Shown piece by piece: positions 43,382 to 50,643 of a stretch of 58,531 nt of DNA. The notes under the pieces are model-generated. The model worked only from the letters and a program-made list of their open reading frames with translations. It was not told where the DNA came from and did no database searches. Made by a program: the position numbers and the translations under genes. The stretch spans positions 1 to 58,531 of the forward strand of contig JAITCL010000040.1 in NCBI GenBank assembly GCA_031283105.1, in the 5' to 3' direction. Origin of the DNA: Treponema sp. (GTDB lineage Bacteria; Spirochaetota; Spirochaetia; Treponematales; Breznakiellaceae). Position 1 is the first letter of the stretch. Every line of letters starts with the position of its first letter.

Positions 43382-43439
43382 GGCGTTTATCCGTTTCTCC
43401 TTATAGCAAATCCGGCTCTTTCTGGGCCGGTATTTTTTT
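43382..43439 (+). ncRNA. Candidate 58-nt small RNA
   Basis: Transcription from the promoter at 43347 should start near 43382 and end at a hairpin (ccggc 43412-43416 with gccgg 43426-43430) followed by seven T. The 5' half (tggcgtttatccgt, tccttatagca; 43381-43410) is a near copy of 41786-41816 beside attL. No ORF fits inside. It may be a regulatory RNA of the element; no expression evidence is available from sequence. Confidence 0.4.
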
Positions 43440-43597
43440 GTCTATGGGAGGGAGCTATCATAAAATTTAACCAGTAAAAAAATATACGCTTTAAATTTGC
43501 CCCAAAAAAAGCTGTCGAACCCCTGCAAGGCGTCTATTTTGACCGGCGGCAATTTCAGGGCCACTGGTATTGGGAGCGAGGTTTTCTCTCCTGCGTT

Positions 43598-43864
43598 ATG
43601 GCGGGCGCAGAAATCCCCGCCGTGATAACTCTGGAACATTTTAAGATGCCTTTTAACCGTGTTATCTTCGGAGCCTTACGTGCGATGAAACACAGGTCAG
43701 GCGTCTATTTTTTGCTCGTTTCATTTCTTAAAGCGACCGGAAACCTTGAAAAGTCCGGCGGGGAAGCGTATCTGGAAAAAATCCGCGATATGGTAGGCGT
43801 ACCGTCCGCAGTTTGCGCTTTCGCGGCCAAACTCATTGAACTGAAGGCGGGGCTGGACGTATGA
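43598..43864 (+). CDS. DnaB-helicase N-terminal-domain-like protein, possibly truncated
   Basis: The 88 residues HFKMPFNRVIFGAL, TGNLEKSGGEAYLEKI and VPSAVCAFAAKLIE match the helical N-terminal domain of DnaB-type helicases, which contacts primase. Domain-like sequence continues upstream of the ATG in the same frame (WERGFLSCV) as far as a TAA near 43475, without any ATG, GTG or TTG. The gene has either lost its start, perhaps through a slip in one of two A7 runs (43475-43481, 43504-43510), or uses a rare start. It overlaps the RepA-like gene by four bases, so together they may replace one DnaB-like protein. Confidence 0.55.
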   Translation: MAGAEIPAVITLEHFKMPFNRVIFGALRAMKHRSGVYFLLVSFLKATGNLEKSGGEAYLEKIRDMVGVPSAVCAFAAKLIELKAGLDV

Positions 43865-45033
43865 CGGAACCAAAAAATACTGAATTCCCCGAAATAGAGC
43901 TGGCGGACTGGGAAGCCGTAACGGAATACGCCGGAAAGCTCATGGACTCCGGCACGGACGAGGAAAAGGCCACCTTTGAGGCAATAAGCGTAATTCTTGA
44001 CAAGAAAAATCAGAAAGTAAATAAAGGCCCCCGCTTCGTGAGAATAGGCGGCGCGGCGGTTACCCCCGTCCGCTGGGCGGTAAAAAACTTTCTGGAAACC
44101 GGAGCGCTGGGAATGATTTTCGGGGATTCGGGAACGTACAAGTCCTTTTTAACGGTCGCCTTGTCCTCCTGTATCGCTACAGGACAAGATTTTTACGGTA
44201 TGCCGGTCAGGCGCAAAGGCGCGGTGTATTATATCGCAGCGGAAGGGCAGAACGGCATAATCCGGCGGTTCCGCGCGTGGAGCCAGGAAAACAAGCCGGT
44301 AATTGACGCGCCCCTGTACCGGTACGAGGGAGCCGTGAACCTGTCCGCCGCCGCCGACGTGCTATTAAAAGCCCTTGACGAAGCGGTAAAGGCCGAAGCC
44401 GAACCGCCCGTGCTTGCGGTTATAGACACCTGGGCGAGGTCTCTCGGCGATGATGATTCCGATACGTCGGCAGCCGCGGAAGGCCTGGCAAAAGTAGACC
44501 AAATAAGGGCTCATTTTCCCGATATGGCCGTGTTAATCATCCACCACACCGGACATGCGAATAAAGACCGCGCCCGCGGAGCGTCCCTGCTCCATGCCGC
44601 GGTTGACAGCGAGTACCGGCTGGAAGTTGACAAAGACCGCAAAATTGTAATGACCAACACCAAAAGCAAGGAATCGGAACTTTTGCCGCCAATGGCGTTT
44701 AAGGCCCGCGGGGTGAAACTGCTGGCCGATGCCGGCGGATATATTCTGAATGAGGACGGGGAAATTGAGACTTCGGCGGTCTTGGAAACGGTTGAATACA
44801 CGCCGCCGGTTGAAGGGCTGGGGGTAAATCAGGAAAGAATTCTGCAAATTTTACGGAAAACGGACGACAAAAAACTGGATTATGACGACTTGCTTGAGGC
44901 TTTCAAACAGGAAACAGGTAAAAGAAAAAGCCAATTTGACCAAACGGTTGACAGCCTCGAATACGCCGGATTGTTGTATTGTGAAAATGGCTTTATCGGT
45001 CTTGGCAAACAACCGGAGAAAAATATTGCATAA
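43861..45033 (+). CDS. RepA-like AAA ATPase (replicative helicase type)
   Basis: The 390-residue protein has a RecA-like core of the AAA_25/RepA type: Walker A GDSGTYKS near residue 85, VYYIAAEGQNGI, Walker B LAVIDTWAR and IIHHTGHANKDRARGASLLHAAVDSEYRL. A winged-helix-like C-terminal part (ILQILRKTDDKKLDYDDLLEAF) follows. Such ATPases are hexameric helicases of plasmids and phages. It directly precedes an array of iterons and palindromes that could be its origin. Confidence 0.82.
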   Translation: MTEPKNTEFPEIELADWEAVTEYAGKLMDSGTDEEKATFEAISVILDKKNQKVNKGPRFVRIGGAAVTPVRWAVKNFLETGALGMIFGDSGTYKSFLTVALSSCIATGQDFYGMPVRRKGAVYYIAAEGQNGIIRRFRAWSQENKPVIDAPLYRYEGAVNLSAAADVLLKALDEAVKAEAEPPVLAVIDTWARSLGDDDSDTSAAAEGLAKVDQIRAHFPDMAVLIIHHTGHANKDRARGASLLHAAVDSEYRLEVDKDRKIVMTNTKSKESELLPPMAFKARGVKLLADAGGYILNEDGEIETSAVLETVEYTPPVEGLGVNQERILQILRKTDDKKLDYDDLLEAFKQETGKRKSQFDQTVDSLEYAGLLYCENGFIGLGKQPEKNIA

Positions 45034-45425
45034 ACGCATAAACCGCATAATATGTATTTATGCAAGGACGGCAAGTGCATGCATAAACGCATATTCCCCT
45101 ATAGGGGGAATATGCGTATGCGTTATGCACGGTTTTTGTGATTGCCGTGCAAACGTGTAAACGTGTGCAAACAGTGTTTACACAGCGCGGTGTGAGTGTG
45201 TGCAAACGTGTATTTACCTATAGGGTAAATACACGTGCACATTTACACTCTGACGAGGGGTAATTTGCCGTGACAGCGGCCTTATATATTTGGCATGATA
45301 CCACACAGCACAAACAGCACAACACAGCACATTTGATGTTTGTGACGCGGCACAACACAGCACAAACAGCACACACACCTTTAGGTGTGTGCTGCGTGCT
45401 GCTGTGCAGTTGTGCCGTGCAGCCG
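45028..45425. repeat. Three iteron-palindrome modules, candidate replication origin or packaging site
   Basis: Three tandem modules share one plan: short direct repeats leading into a strong palindrome, then the repeats in inverse order. Module 1 uses GCATAAAC units and a palindrome with ctatag at the centre (45088-45116). Module 2 uses GTGCAAAC/GTGTAAAC units and a palindrome with the same ctatag centre (45207-45236). Module 3 uses AGCACAAAC units and a perfect palindrome (45368-45393). No ORF with coding character lies between 45034 and 45692. The setting after a RepA-like gene favours an origin; before a terminase-like gene, a packaging site is the alternative. Confidence 0.6.
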
Positions 45426-45692
45426 GAAACAGGTTATCGGTTTTGGCAAGGCAGCCGGAGACAAAAAGGTACTGTGAAACGAAAAATTTATTCCAAGACC
45501 TAAGCGACATGACCGCTCGCTCGCTCCGGTGCGGAATTTTCCGTTTCCGGCGAAAAAAGTGTCAGGTATGGCCCCCAGGAAGGCTGCTATTGCGTCCGGC
45601 GAGGCTTTGCCGTGTCATTTTATCTTTTTTGGTTTGGAGGCGTTTTTCCGCTATTTGACTATAGCGTAGATATAAATCACCCTAAAACATAT

Positions 45693-46436
45693 ATGTTAAA
45701 AACCTGCGCAGAAATATCGAAATTAAAACACTGTACCCGCCAAAGCGTAGATGAATTTCTTAAAAAAAACAAAATCGCGCCTTCCGGCAAAAAAGGCAAA
45801 CTTCCGCTGTATGACTGCGGCAAAGAACCCCTGGCCGGATACCTGGCCGCCAAATTCCCGCCTGCGAAACAAAAGCCGCAAACGCCGTCACCGGAACAGC
45901 CGGAAAACTTGCCAAATAATCCGCCCGCCCCGGATAATGCCGAAGCCGTCCGCCGCATATCAAAACCGCTGAATGACCTGCTCCGTGGGAAAGTCCCCGA
46001 AGGGCAAAAGCCGTCAAGCGTTTTTTACGCCAAAGCGATGAAAATCGCCGAAGCAAACCAAGATGCCCAAATGCTATTCCGGCTCGGACAGCTTGCCGAC
46101 AAGGAAAACCGCGACGAGGAATACCAGCGGCAGCGGATGAATACCGAACGCGCAAATGAGAGTATCGCCCAGGAAAAAGCCGCGCGGCTTAAAATTGAAA
46201 ATGACATCAGGCGTGAGCAGTTTATGGACAGGTCAACGGTAAAGCTGTTGTTTGGCAAAGTATATGCCGTGCATACCAGCACACTCACCCCCCTGCCGCT
46301 GAAATTGTCGTCCATGATTGCCGCCGTGCCGGAAGGAAATGGAAAAGAGGCGACCATAAATAATCTCATAAACGATGAAATTTACGCCGCGCTGGAAAGC
46401 ATCAAGAGGCTGCTGGTTGATTTTGTTGAAGGATAG
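45693..46436 (+). CDS. Terminase small-subunit-like (Nu1-type) DNA-packaging protein
   Basis: The frame opens at 45612, but ATG 45693 starts a helix-turn-helix-like stretch (MLKTCAEISKLKHCTRQSVDEFL) as in Nu1-type small terminase subunits. A Pro-rich linker (about residues 55-85) leads to a charged helical region and a C-terminal part (FGKVYAVHTSTLTPLPLKLSSMIAA) that resembles small terminase subunits. It would recognise the packaging site. The large subunit lies 4.2 kb downstream, separated by minus-strand and ligase genes, an unusual split. The assignment is moderate. Confidence 0.5.
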   Translation: MLKTCAEISKLKHCTRQSVDEFLKKNKIAPSGKKGKLPLYDCGKEPLAGYLAAKFPPAKQKPQTPSPEQPENLPNNPPAPDNAEAVRRISKPLNDLLRGKVPEGQKPSSVFYAKAMKIAEANQDAQMLFRLGQLADKENRDEEYQRQRMNTERANESIAQEKAARLKIENDIRREQFMDRSTVKLLFGKVYAVHTSTLTPLPLKLSSMIAAVPEGNGKEATINNLINDEIYAALESIKRLLVDFVEG

Positions 46437-46439
46437 GGA

Positions 46440-46754
46440 CTACGCGCTTTTCAGTTCCATTTTGAGCCGCAGGCCAAGAATGTCCATCAACTTGAACACT
46501 GTCTTAAAAGATGGGTTCCCATCCAGAGCGAGCGATTTGTACAGGCCTTTGCGGTCAAGGTTTAATTCTCTGGCAATCTGCGCCATGCCTTTTGACCGCG
46601 CGATGTCGCCGATGACGGAAAGAAGGAAATCAGGGTCGTTTTCTTCAAGGGCGGCTTCGATGTACGCTATTACCGTTTCTTTGTCATTGATGTACTTTGC
46701 GGGGTTCCACTCTGAAAATGTAATTTTTTCCCTCGTTTTTATCGCGGTTCTCAT
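46440..46754 (-). CDS. Antitoxin, HI1420 family helix-turn-helix
   Basis: The short protein ends in an Xre-like helix-turn-helix (MAQIARELNLDRKGLYKSLALDGNPSFKTVFKLMDILGL), typical of antidote proteins paired with HI1419-type toxins. The frame opens at 46772, but ATG 46754 (MRTAIKTREKITF) fits better. It starts just after the end of the toxin gene, whose stop overlaps the longer form, so the pair is one operon in toxin-first order. Confidence 0.85.
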   Translation of the reverse strand: MRTAIKTREKITFSEWNPAKYINDKETVIAYIEAALEENDPDFLLSVIGDIARSKGMAQIARELNLDRKGLYKSLALDGNPSFKTVFKLMDILGLRLKMELKSA

Positions 46755-46758
46755 AGTT

Positions 46759-47058
46759 TCATTCCTCCTCATAAAGCCGGGCGATTTTTTTCGCCCTGAT
46801 AATATCCGCCTGCTGCGTGGACTTGTCGCCGCCGCACAGCAGGATAATTATTTCTCTGCCGGTGTCCTTGTAATACACCCGGTAGCCGGGGCCGTAATGG
46901 ATACGCAGTTCGGAGATGCCCTCGCCTACAGGCCAGACATCGCCGGGGTTTCCTTCCTCAAGACGCTTAATCCTTGCGAGAATACGCGCTACCGCTACCG
47001 GGTCCCGGAGTTTGGCAAGCCATTTGTCAAACACGCTGGAAGGCCGCATCTTTTTCAT
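46759..47058 (-). CDS. RelE/ParE-superfamily toxin, HI1419 family
   Basis: The 99-residue protein shows the HI1419 pattern: FDKWLAKLRDPVAVARILARIKRLEEGNPGDVWPVGEGISELRI, then GPGYRVYYKDTGREIIILLCGGDKSTQQADI. It is the toxin of the pair with the downstream antitoxin. Known relatives cut mRNA at the ribosome or poison gyrase; which applies here is unknown. It probably stabilises the integrated element. Confidence 0.87.
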   Translation of the reverse strand: MKKMRPSSVFDKWLAKLRDPVAVARILARIKRLEEGNPGDVWPVGEGISELRIHYGPGYRVYYKDTGREIIILLCGGDKSTQQADIIRAKKIARLYEEE

Positions 47059-47194
47059 AATTCAAGTGTAGACTATAATCCCCATATTGTCAAGGGGAAA
47101 TCGCATGTTTTTCAAAAAAAGTTTTGGGTTATTTCTTGGGTTTTTTTGGGCCTTTGCCGGAAACATTGCGGATCGTTTTATATTTGTGTAAAAA

Positions 47195-48004
47195 CTATTC
47201 TGATATTTCTTCAGATTTATCGGTGGATTCGGCATCATCAGATTTTGTATTTTTTTCCTTTGCCCGATCCAATCTTTTCAGTATTTTCTCAATCTCTTTT
47301 TTGGCTTTTTTTGATTCCTCGGAGTCAATTATTTCTCTTTTAATAATATCATTCGCCATAATATCGGCGATTTCTTCATGGGTAATTTTTACATCTTCAT
47401 AGAGTTTTTTGATGTTCCTGCGGATCAGCGAATACACTTCTTCGCTGTTCAACAATGCCCCAATGATGAATTTGCTTTTTACCTGAATGCTTGAGTAAAA
47501 ATCATCAATGCTTGATTTTTCCTGTCCGTCCTTGCTTATAACAAACAGAGCTTCCAATCCTTTCTCTGACTTCGGGTTCACGGAAAGCATATTAAATTCA
47601 GAAACCAATTCCTTTTCTATTGGTTTTCCGAATTTTATTTTGTATATTATCCACCTTTCGGCGTTGGTTAGTATTACCCAATTAACCCCGGCGTTTGCAC
47701 CGTAATCAATAGCCTGCTTCACATGGCTGTCATTCAAGGCAACCGAAACCGCTTTTACCTCTATTAAAAACTTGATTTTCTTGTGGGCGTCAATAATCGC
47801 CAAATCGCAGTAAGTTCCCCTGATTGCGTATTCGGATGTTAACTCTTTATATTTATCGTAACCAAAGATTTCCTGCAGTATATCGGCCACTACTGTCACC
47901 GTGTCGGATTCATTGGCATCCCGCTTCTTTAAGTTGGCGATAATGTCCTGATACTTTTTAAGATTTTCATTAAGGCGTTTTGTGAATTTTGCCGGAATGT
48001 TCAT
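47195..48004 (-). CDS. Protein with HsdR_N-type PD-(D/E)XK nuclease-like domain
   Basis: The 269-residue protein resembles the N-terminal nuclease domain of type I restriction subunits: TVTVVADILQEIFGYDKY, SEYAIRGTYCDLAIID, then FLIEVKAVSVALNDSHVKQAIDYGANAGVNWVILTN (D...ExK). The C-terminal 100 residues are charged coiled coil. There are no helicase motifs, so it is a stand-alone protein. Single HsdR_N proteins are frequent in phages and islands; roles in defence or recombination are guesses. The minus orientation matches the neighbouring regulator gene. Confidence 0.75.
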   Translation of the reverse strand: MNIPAKFTKRLNENLKKYQDIIANLKKRDANESDTVTVVADILQEIFGYDKYKELTSEYAIRGTYCDLAIIDAHKKIKFLIEVKAVSVALNDSHVKQAIDYGANAGVNWVILTNAERWIIYKIKFGKPIEKELVSEFNMLSVNPKSEKGLEALFVISKDGQEKSSIDDFYSSIQVKSKFIIGALLNSEEVYSLIRRNIKKLYEDVKITHEEIADIMANDIIKREIIDSEESKKAKKEIEKILKRLDRAKEKNTKSDDAESTDKSEEISE

Positions 48005-48036
48005 AAAATACTCCTAATTGATAATGATAATTAATT

Positions 48037-48279
48037 CTATACATTTCCGTATTTTTTTACAACCTTCTCAGGGTTCCGTTTTCCGGCTCCCTTTTTGGGG
48101 CGGCCTTTGCCGGGGACATCGCAGATTGCTTCAAAAACATCTTTGGAATAAAGGTTACCACTAAAAACAGGTTCATAACCTCCACGTAATATTCTTTGAG
48201 CAATAGTTTTGTATGGCTTGCCAAGATGTTTAGCCATTTCTTCAATAGTGATACCTTCCATATGTTTTAGTATCGGCAA
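48037..48279 (-). CDS. Small helix-turn-helix protein, possible element regulator
   Basis: The 80-residue product has a helix-turn-helix-like segment (ITIEEMAKHLGKPYKTIAQRILRGG) and a basic tail (GKGRPKKGAGKRNPEKVVKK). ATG 48261 (MEGITIEE) is the likelier start. It is divergent from the ligase gene, and the space between carries paired direct repeats at the ligase promoter, so it may be the repressor that binds there. Confidence 0.55.
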   Translation of the reverse strand: MPILKHMEGITIEEMAKHLGKPYKTIAQRILRGGYEPVFSGNLYSKDVFEAICDVPGKGRPKKGAGKRNPEKVVKKYGNV

Positions 48280-48359
48280 TTATAGCAGAAAATGTAGAAT
48301 ACAACCAACATTTACTACATACTTGTATAGTAAAATGTGAAAAATCTTCAAAAAAAAAA

Positions 48360-48416
48360 TGTCGAATTCAGGAAACTTTTATTGACATTATGTCGAATAC
48401 AGGATACATTTATAAT
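48360..48416 (+). promoter_or_regulatory. Ligase-operon promoter with two operator-like direct repeats
   Basis: TTGACA (48382-48387) is followed after 17 bases by TACATT and then TATAAT (48411-48416). Two near-identical words, tgtcgaattcaggaaac (48360-48376) and tgtcgaatacaggatac (48391-48407), are spaced 31 bases apart, about three helix turns, on either side of the -35 box. This is a typical repressor arrangement. Confidence 0.55.
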
Positions 48417-48426
48417 ATAAACCCTG

Positions 48427-48497
48427 CGGCACCGGGGAAACAGAGCGTTGTATCGGCTAAGCCCGTGCCGGGGCGAGGCCGGTAGAGCGCTCTTTTT
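48427..48497 (+). promoter_or_regulatory. Structured leader with pseudoknot potential and terminator-like end
   Basis: Stem 1 pairs cggcac-ggg (48427-48436, one bulge) with cccgtgccg (48462-48470). Stem 2 pairs agagcg (48442-48447) with cgctct (48488-48493) and continues inside with tatcggc/gccggta. The strands interleave, so stem 1 closes on the loop of stem 2 as a pseudoknot. A T-run follows stem 2, 20 bases before the ligase ATG. This looks like an attenuator or riboregulator. Confidence 0.4.
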
Positions 48498-48512
48498 ATT
48501 TGGAGGTACGAG

Positions 48513-49388
48513 ATGAAAGTAAATTGCATGTTAGCCAATAAGTACGCGCCCGGTATGTTGGCCGGACGCGCGTTCACCGCCACGCTGAAACTTGACGGGA
48601 TACGGTGCATAGCCGTAAAGAAAGCCGGAACCGTGCGGTTTCTGACCAGAACCGGACGCGCCATTGACGGGCTTGGGGAGATTGAGGCAGAACTGTGCAA
48701 TCACCCGCTGGATTCGTTTGTCATTGACGGCGAGCTGCTGGTTTCCGACACCGCCGGATTGCCCAGTAAGGAACAGTTTAAGGCCACGTCAAAAATCGTG
48801 CAACGCAAGGGTGGCAAGTCCGGCGTCACCTACCATATTTTTGACTGCCTTGAATATGCCGATTTCGAGGCGGGCCGGAGTACCGCGCCGTACGGCGAGC
48901 GCCGCAAACTGCTTGAATCGGCATATGCCGGAATGAACCACGTAAAGGTAGTCCCGGCATTGTATTCCGGGGCCGATGAAAGCCGCATTGAAGATATTTT
49001 CAGCAAAGCCCGCGACGACGGGCAGGAAGGACTCATGCTCAACCTGAACGACGAGCCGTATTCGTTCCGCAGGACTAACGGATTGTTGAAAGTCAAAGTC
49101 ATGCAGGATTGCGACTTAAAAGTAATCGGCTTCAAAGAAGGCGAAGGGAAATTTAAAGACACGCTCGGAAGCGTCGTTGTCGATTACAAAGGAAACCGCC
49201 TGGGCGTAGGGACCGGGATTGACGATGACACCCGCCGTTACATCTGGGAAAACAGGGAAGCGCTGCTCGGCAGGACGGTCACGGTTCAATATTTTAAAGA
49301 AACAAAAGACGACAAAGGCAGGCTGTCGCTCAGGTTTCCGGTTTTTACGGGCATACGCGAAGCCGGAAAAGAAGTGAGCTACGCCTAA
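48513..49388 (+). CDS. ATP-dependent DNA ligase
   Basis: The 291-residue enzyme is a minimal phage-type ligase. Motif I is TLKLDGIRC with the lysine that takes AMP; DGELLV, EGLMLN and LLKVKV are motifs III, IV and V. A short OB-fold follows (LGSVVVDYKGNRLGVGTG...). It seals nicks during replication or packaging of the element. The ATG follows tttggaggtacgag. It leads a plus-strand operon running to the terminase. Confidence 0.92.
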   Translation: MKVNCMLANKYAPGMLAGRAFTATLKLDGIRCIAVKKAGTVRFLTRTGRAIDGLGEIEAELCNHPLDSFVIDGELLVSDTAGLPSKEQFKATSKIVQRKGGKSGVTYHIFDCLEYADFEAGRSTAPYGERRKLLESAYAGMNHVKVVPALYSGADESRIEDIFSKARDDGQEGLMLNLNDEPYSFRRTNGLLKVKVMQDCDLKVIGFKEGEGKFKDTLGSVVVDYKGNRLGVGTGIDDDTRRYIWENREALLGRTVTVQYFKETKDDKGRLSLRFPVFTGIREAGKEVSYA

Positions 49389-49416
49389 AAGGCGAAAGCC
49401 AAAGGAGATAAAACCA

Positions 49417-49683
49417 ATGAAATTAAACAAAGACAAATCAGCGGACTTTTATCATTTTCCTGTTGAGGAAACTGACAGAGTGATGGCGGAAATGGCCCAG
49501 GCCGAAAAAACAGGCGACCTTGCGGCGCTGAAACGGTGCGCGAGGCTGCTGTTATGGCTGTGGGGCGCGTTCCAAGATGACCTGTGCGGAAGTTTCGAGC
49601 CGTTCAATTTTGAGAGCTGCCAGTTTTCAAACGTCAGGGAATTTAACGCCGCATGGAGAAAAGAGGCGGAGGTAAACCAATGA
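49417..49683 (+). CDS. Small protein of unknown function
   Basis: The 88-residue acidic protein (DKSADFYHFPVEETDRVMAEM) has no recognised domain. The ATG follows aaaggagataaaacca, a good ribosome site. It overlaps the next gene by four bases (ATGA) and follows the ligase by 28, so it is in the ligase operon. Similar short proteins are common in phage replication regions. Confidence 0.6.
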   Translation: MKLNKDKSADFYHFPVEETDRVMAEMAQAEKTGDLAALKRCARLLLWLWGAFQDDLCGSFEPFNFESCQFSNVREFNAAWRKEAEVNQ

Positions 49684-49862
49684 CCGAAAAAACTACTATG
49701 GAACCAAAATTCGGAACGCTGTATTTAGGCTGCGTGGGCTACGCGGGCGCGGACATACGCATAGGCCACCGGGGCGATGCCCTTGACCTGCTGGACGAGC
49801 TGATAGAGGCGGAGTCGGTAAAGGACATCGACGTTCCCTTGCCGCCCTCAGAGACGCCATAG
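49680..49862 (+). CDS. Small protein of unknown function
   Basis: The 60-residue protein (MTEKTTMEPKFGTLYLGCVGY...) starts at ATG 49680, coupled by four-base overlap to the previous gene; the longer frame from 49653 is less likely. It is acidic and ends VPLPPSETP. No family was recognised. Confidence 0.55.
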   Translation: MTEKTTMEPKFGTLYLGCVGYAGADIRIGHRGDALDLLDELIEAESVKDIDVPLPPSETP

Positions 49863-49917
49863 CAAGGGGGATTGTGTGAGTATTGACTATAGCGGATACG
49901 CATAGGAGGGTATGAGT

Positions 49918-50607
49918 ATGCACGGCATAATCTACAAAGCCACCGGCCCGACCGGCAAGGTGTACGTGGGGCAAACGACGCGCACATTGGCAATGCGTAA
50001 AGGCCAGCATAAATTCAGGGCATTGAAAGGAGACCGCCGCTCCGCTTTTCAGATAGCCCTGCTTGACGAGGGTTTCTCCAATTTCCAATGGGAGCAAATC
50101 GACACCGCCGACAGCAAAGAAGAATTGGATAAAAAAGAGAAGTTATGGATAGCCCACTATAAGGCCGACAAACCCGAACACGGTTATAACTTACAAGACG
50201 GCGGTATCGGTGGTACTCCAAACGCCGAAGCCCGCCGCAAAATGAGCGAGGCGCATAGGGGTAAGTACCCTTCCCCTGAAACCCGTCAAAAATTGAGCGA
50301 TGTACGCAAAGGTGAGAAACATCATATGTACGGCAAACACCACAGCGAAGAAACCCGTAAGAAGATTAGCGAGGCGCATAAGGGCGAAAAAAACCACAAT
50401 TATGGCAAACAACGCGAATATCTTAGAGGGGAGAAAGTACATACCGCCAAAATCACCGAAGCTATCGCACGGAACATTAAACTTGATTTACAGACGGGAA
50501 TGAGAATTTGTGATTTAGCCAAAAAGCATAACACGAACGTTGAAGTTGTAAGGGCTATCAAACGTGGCAACTCTTGGGCATGGGTACAAATCGGAGATAG
50601 CGCATAA
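49918..50607 (+). CDS. GIY-YIG endonuclease with NUMOD3 repeats (homing type)
   Basis: The N-terminal GIY-YIG domain shows GIIYKATGPTGKVYVGQTTR with later Arg and Glu/Asn (KLWIAHYKADKPEHGYNLQDGG). Two or three NUMOD3 DNA-binding repeats follow (MSEAHRGKYPSPETRQKLS, YGKHHSEETRKKISEAHKG). A helix-turn-helix tail (ICDLAKKHNTNVEVVRAIKRG) completes the layout of phage homing endonucleases. ATG 49912 is too close to the aggaggg site; ATG 49918 fits. It sits next to the terminase gene, a common target of such enzymes. Confidence 0.88.
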   Translation: MHGIIYKATGPTGKVYVGQTTRTLAMRKGQHKFRALKGDRRSAFQIALLDEGFSNFQWEQIDTADSKEELDKKEKLWIAHYKADKPEHGYNLQDGGIGGTPNAEARRKMSEAHRGKYPSPETRQKLSDVRKGEKHHMYGKHHSEETRKKISEAHKGEKNHNYGKQREYLRGEKVHTAKITEAIARNIKLDLQTGMRICDLAKKHNTNVEVVRAIKRGNSWAWVQIGDSA

Positions 50608-50643
50608 CAAACAAAACCAACGTCGGGAGACGTAGGGAGAGGT

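Noticed and set aside
45028-45425. CRISPR array
   Set aside because: The repeats are short, uneven, palindromic and of three kinds, with no regular spacers and no cas genes nearby.
46375-47343. Plus-strand open frame of 322 codons
   Set aside because: It runs antisense through the toxin-antitoxin pair, whose families are clear, and has no domain signal.
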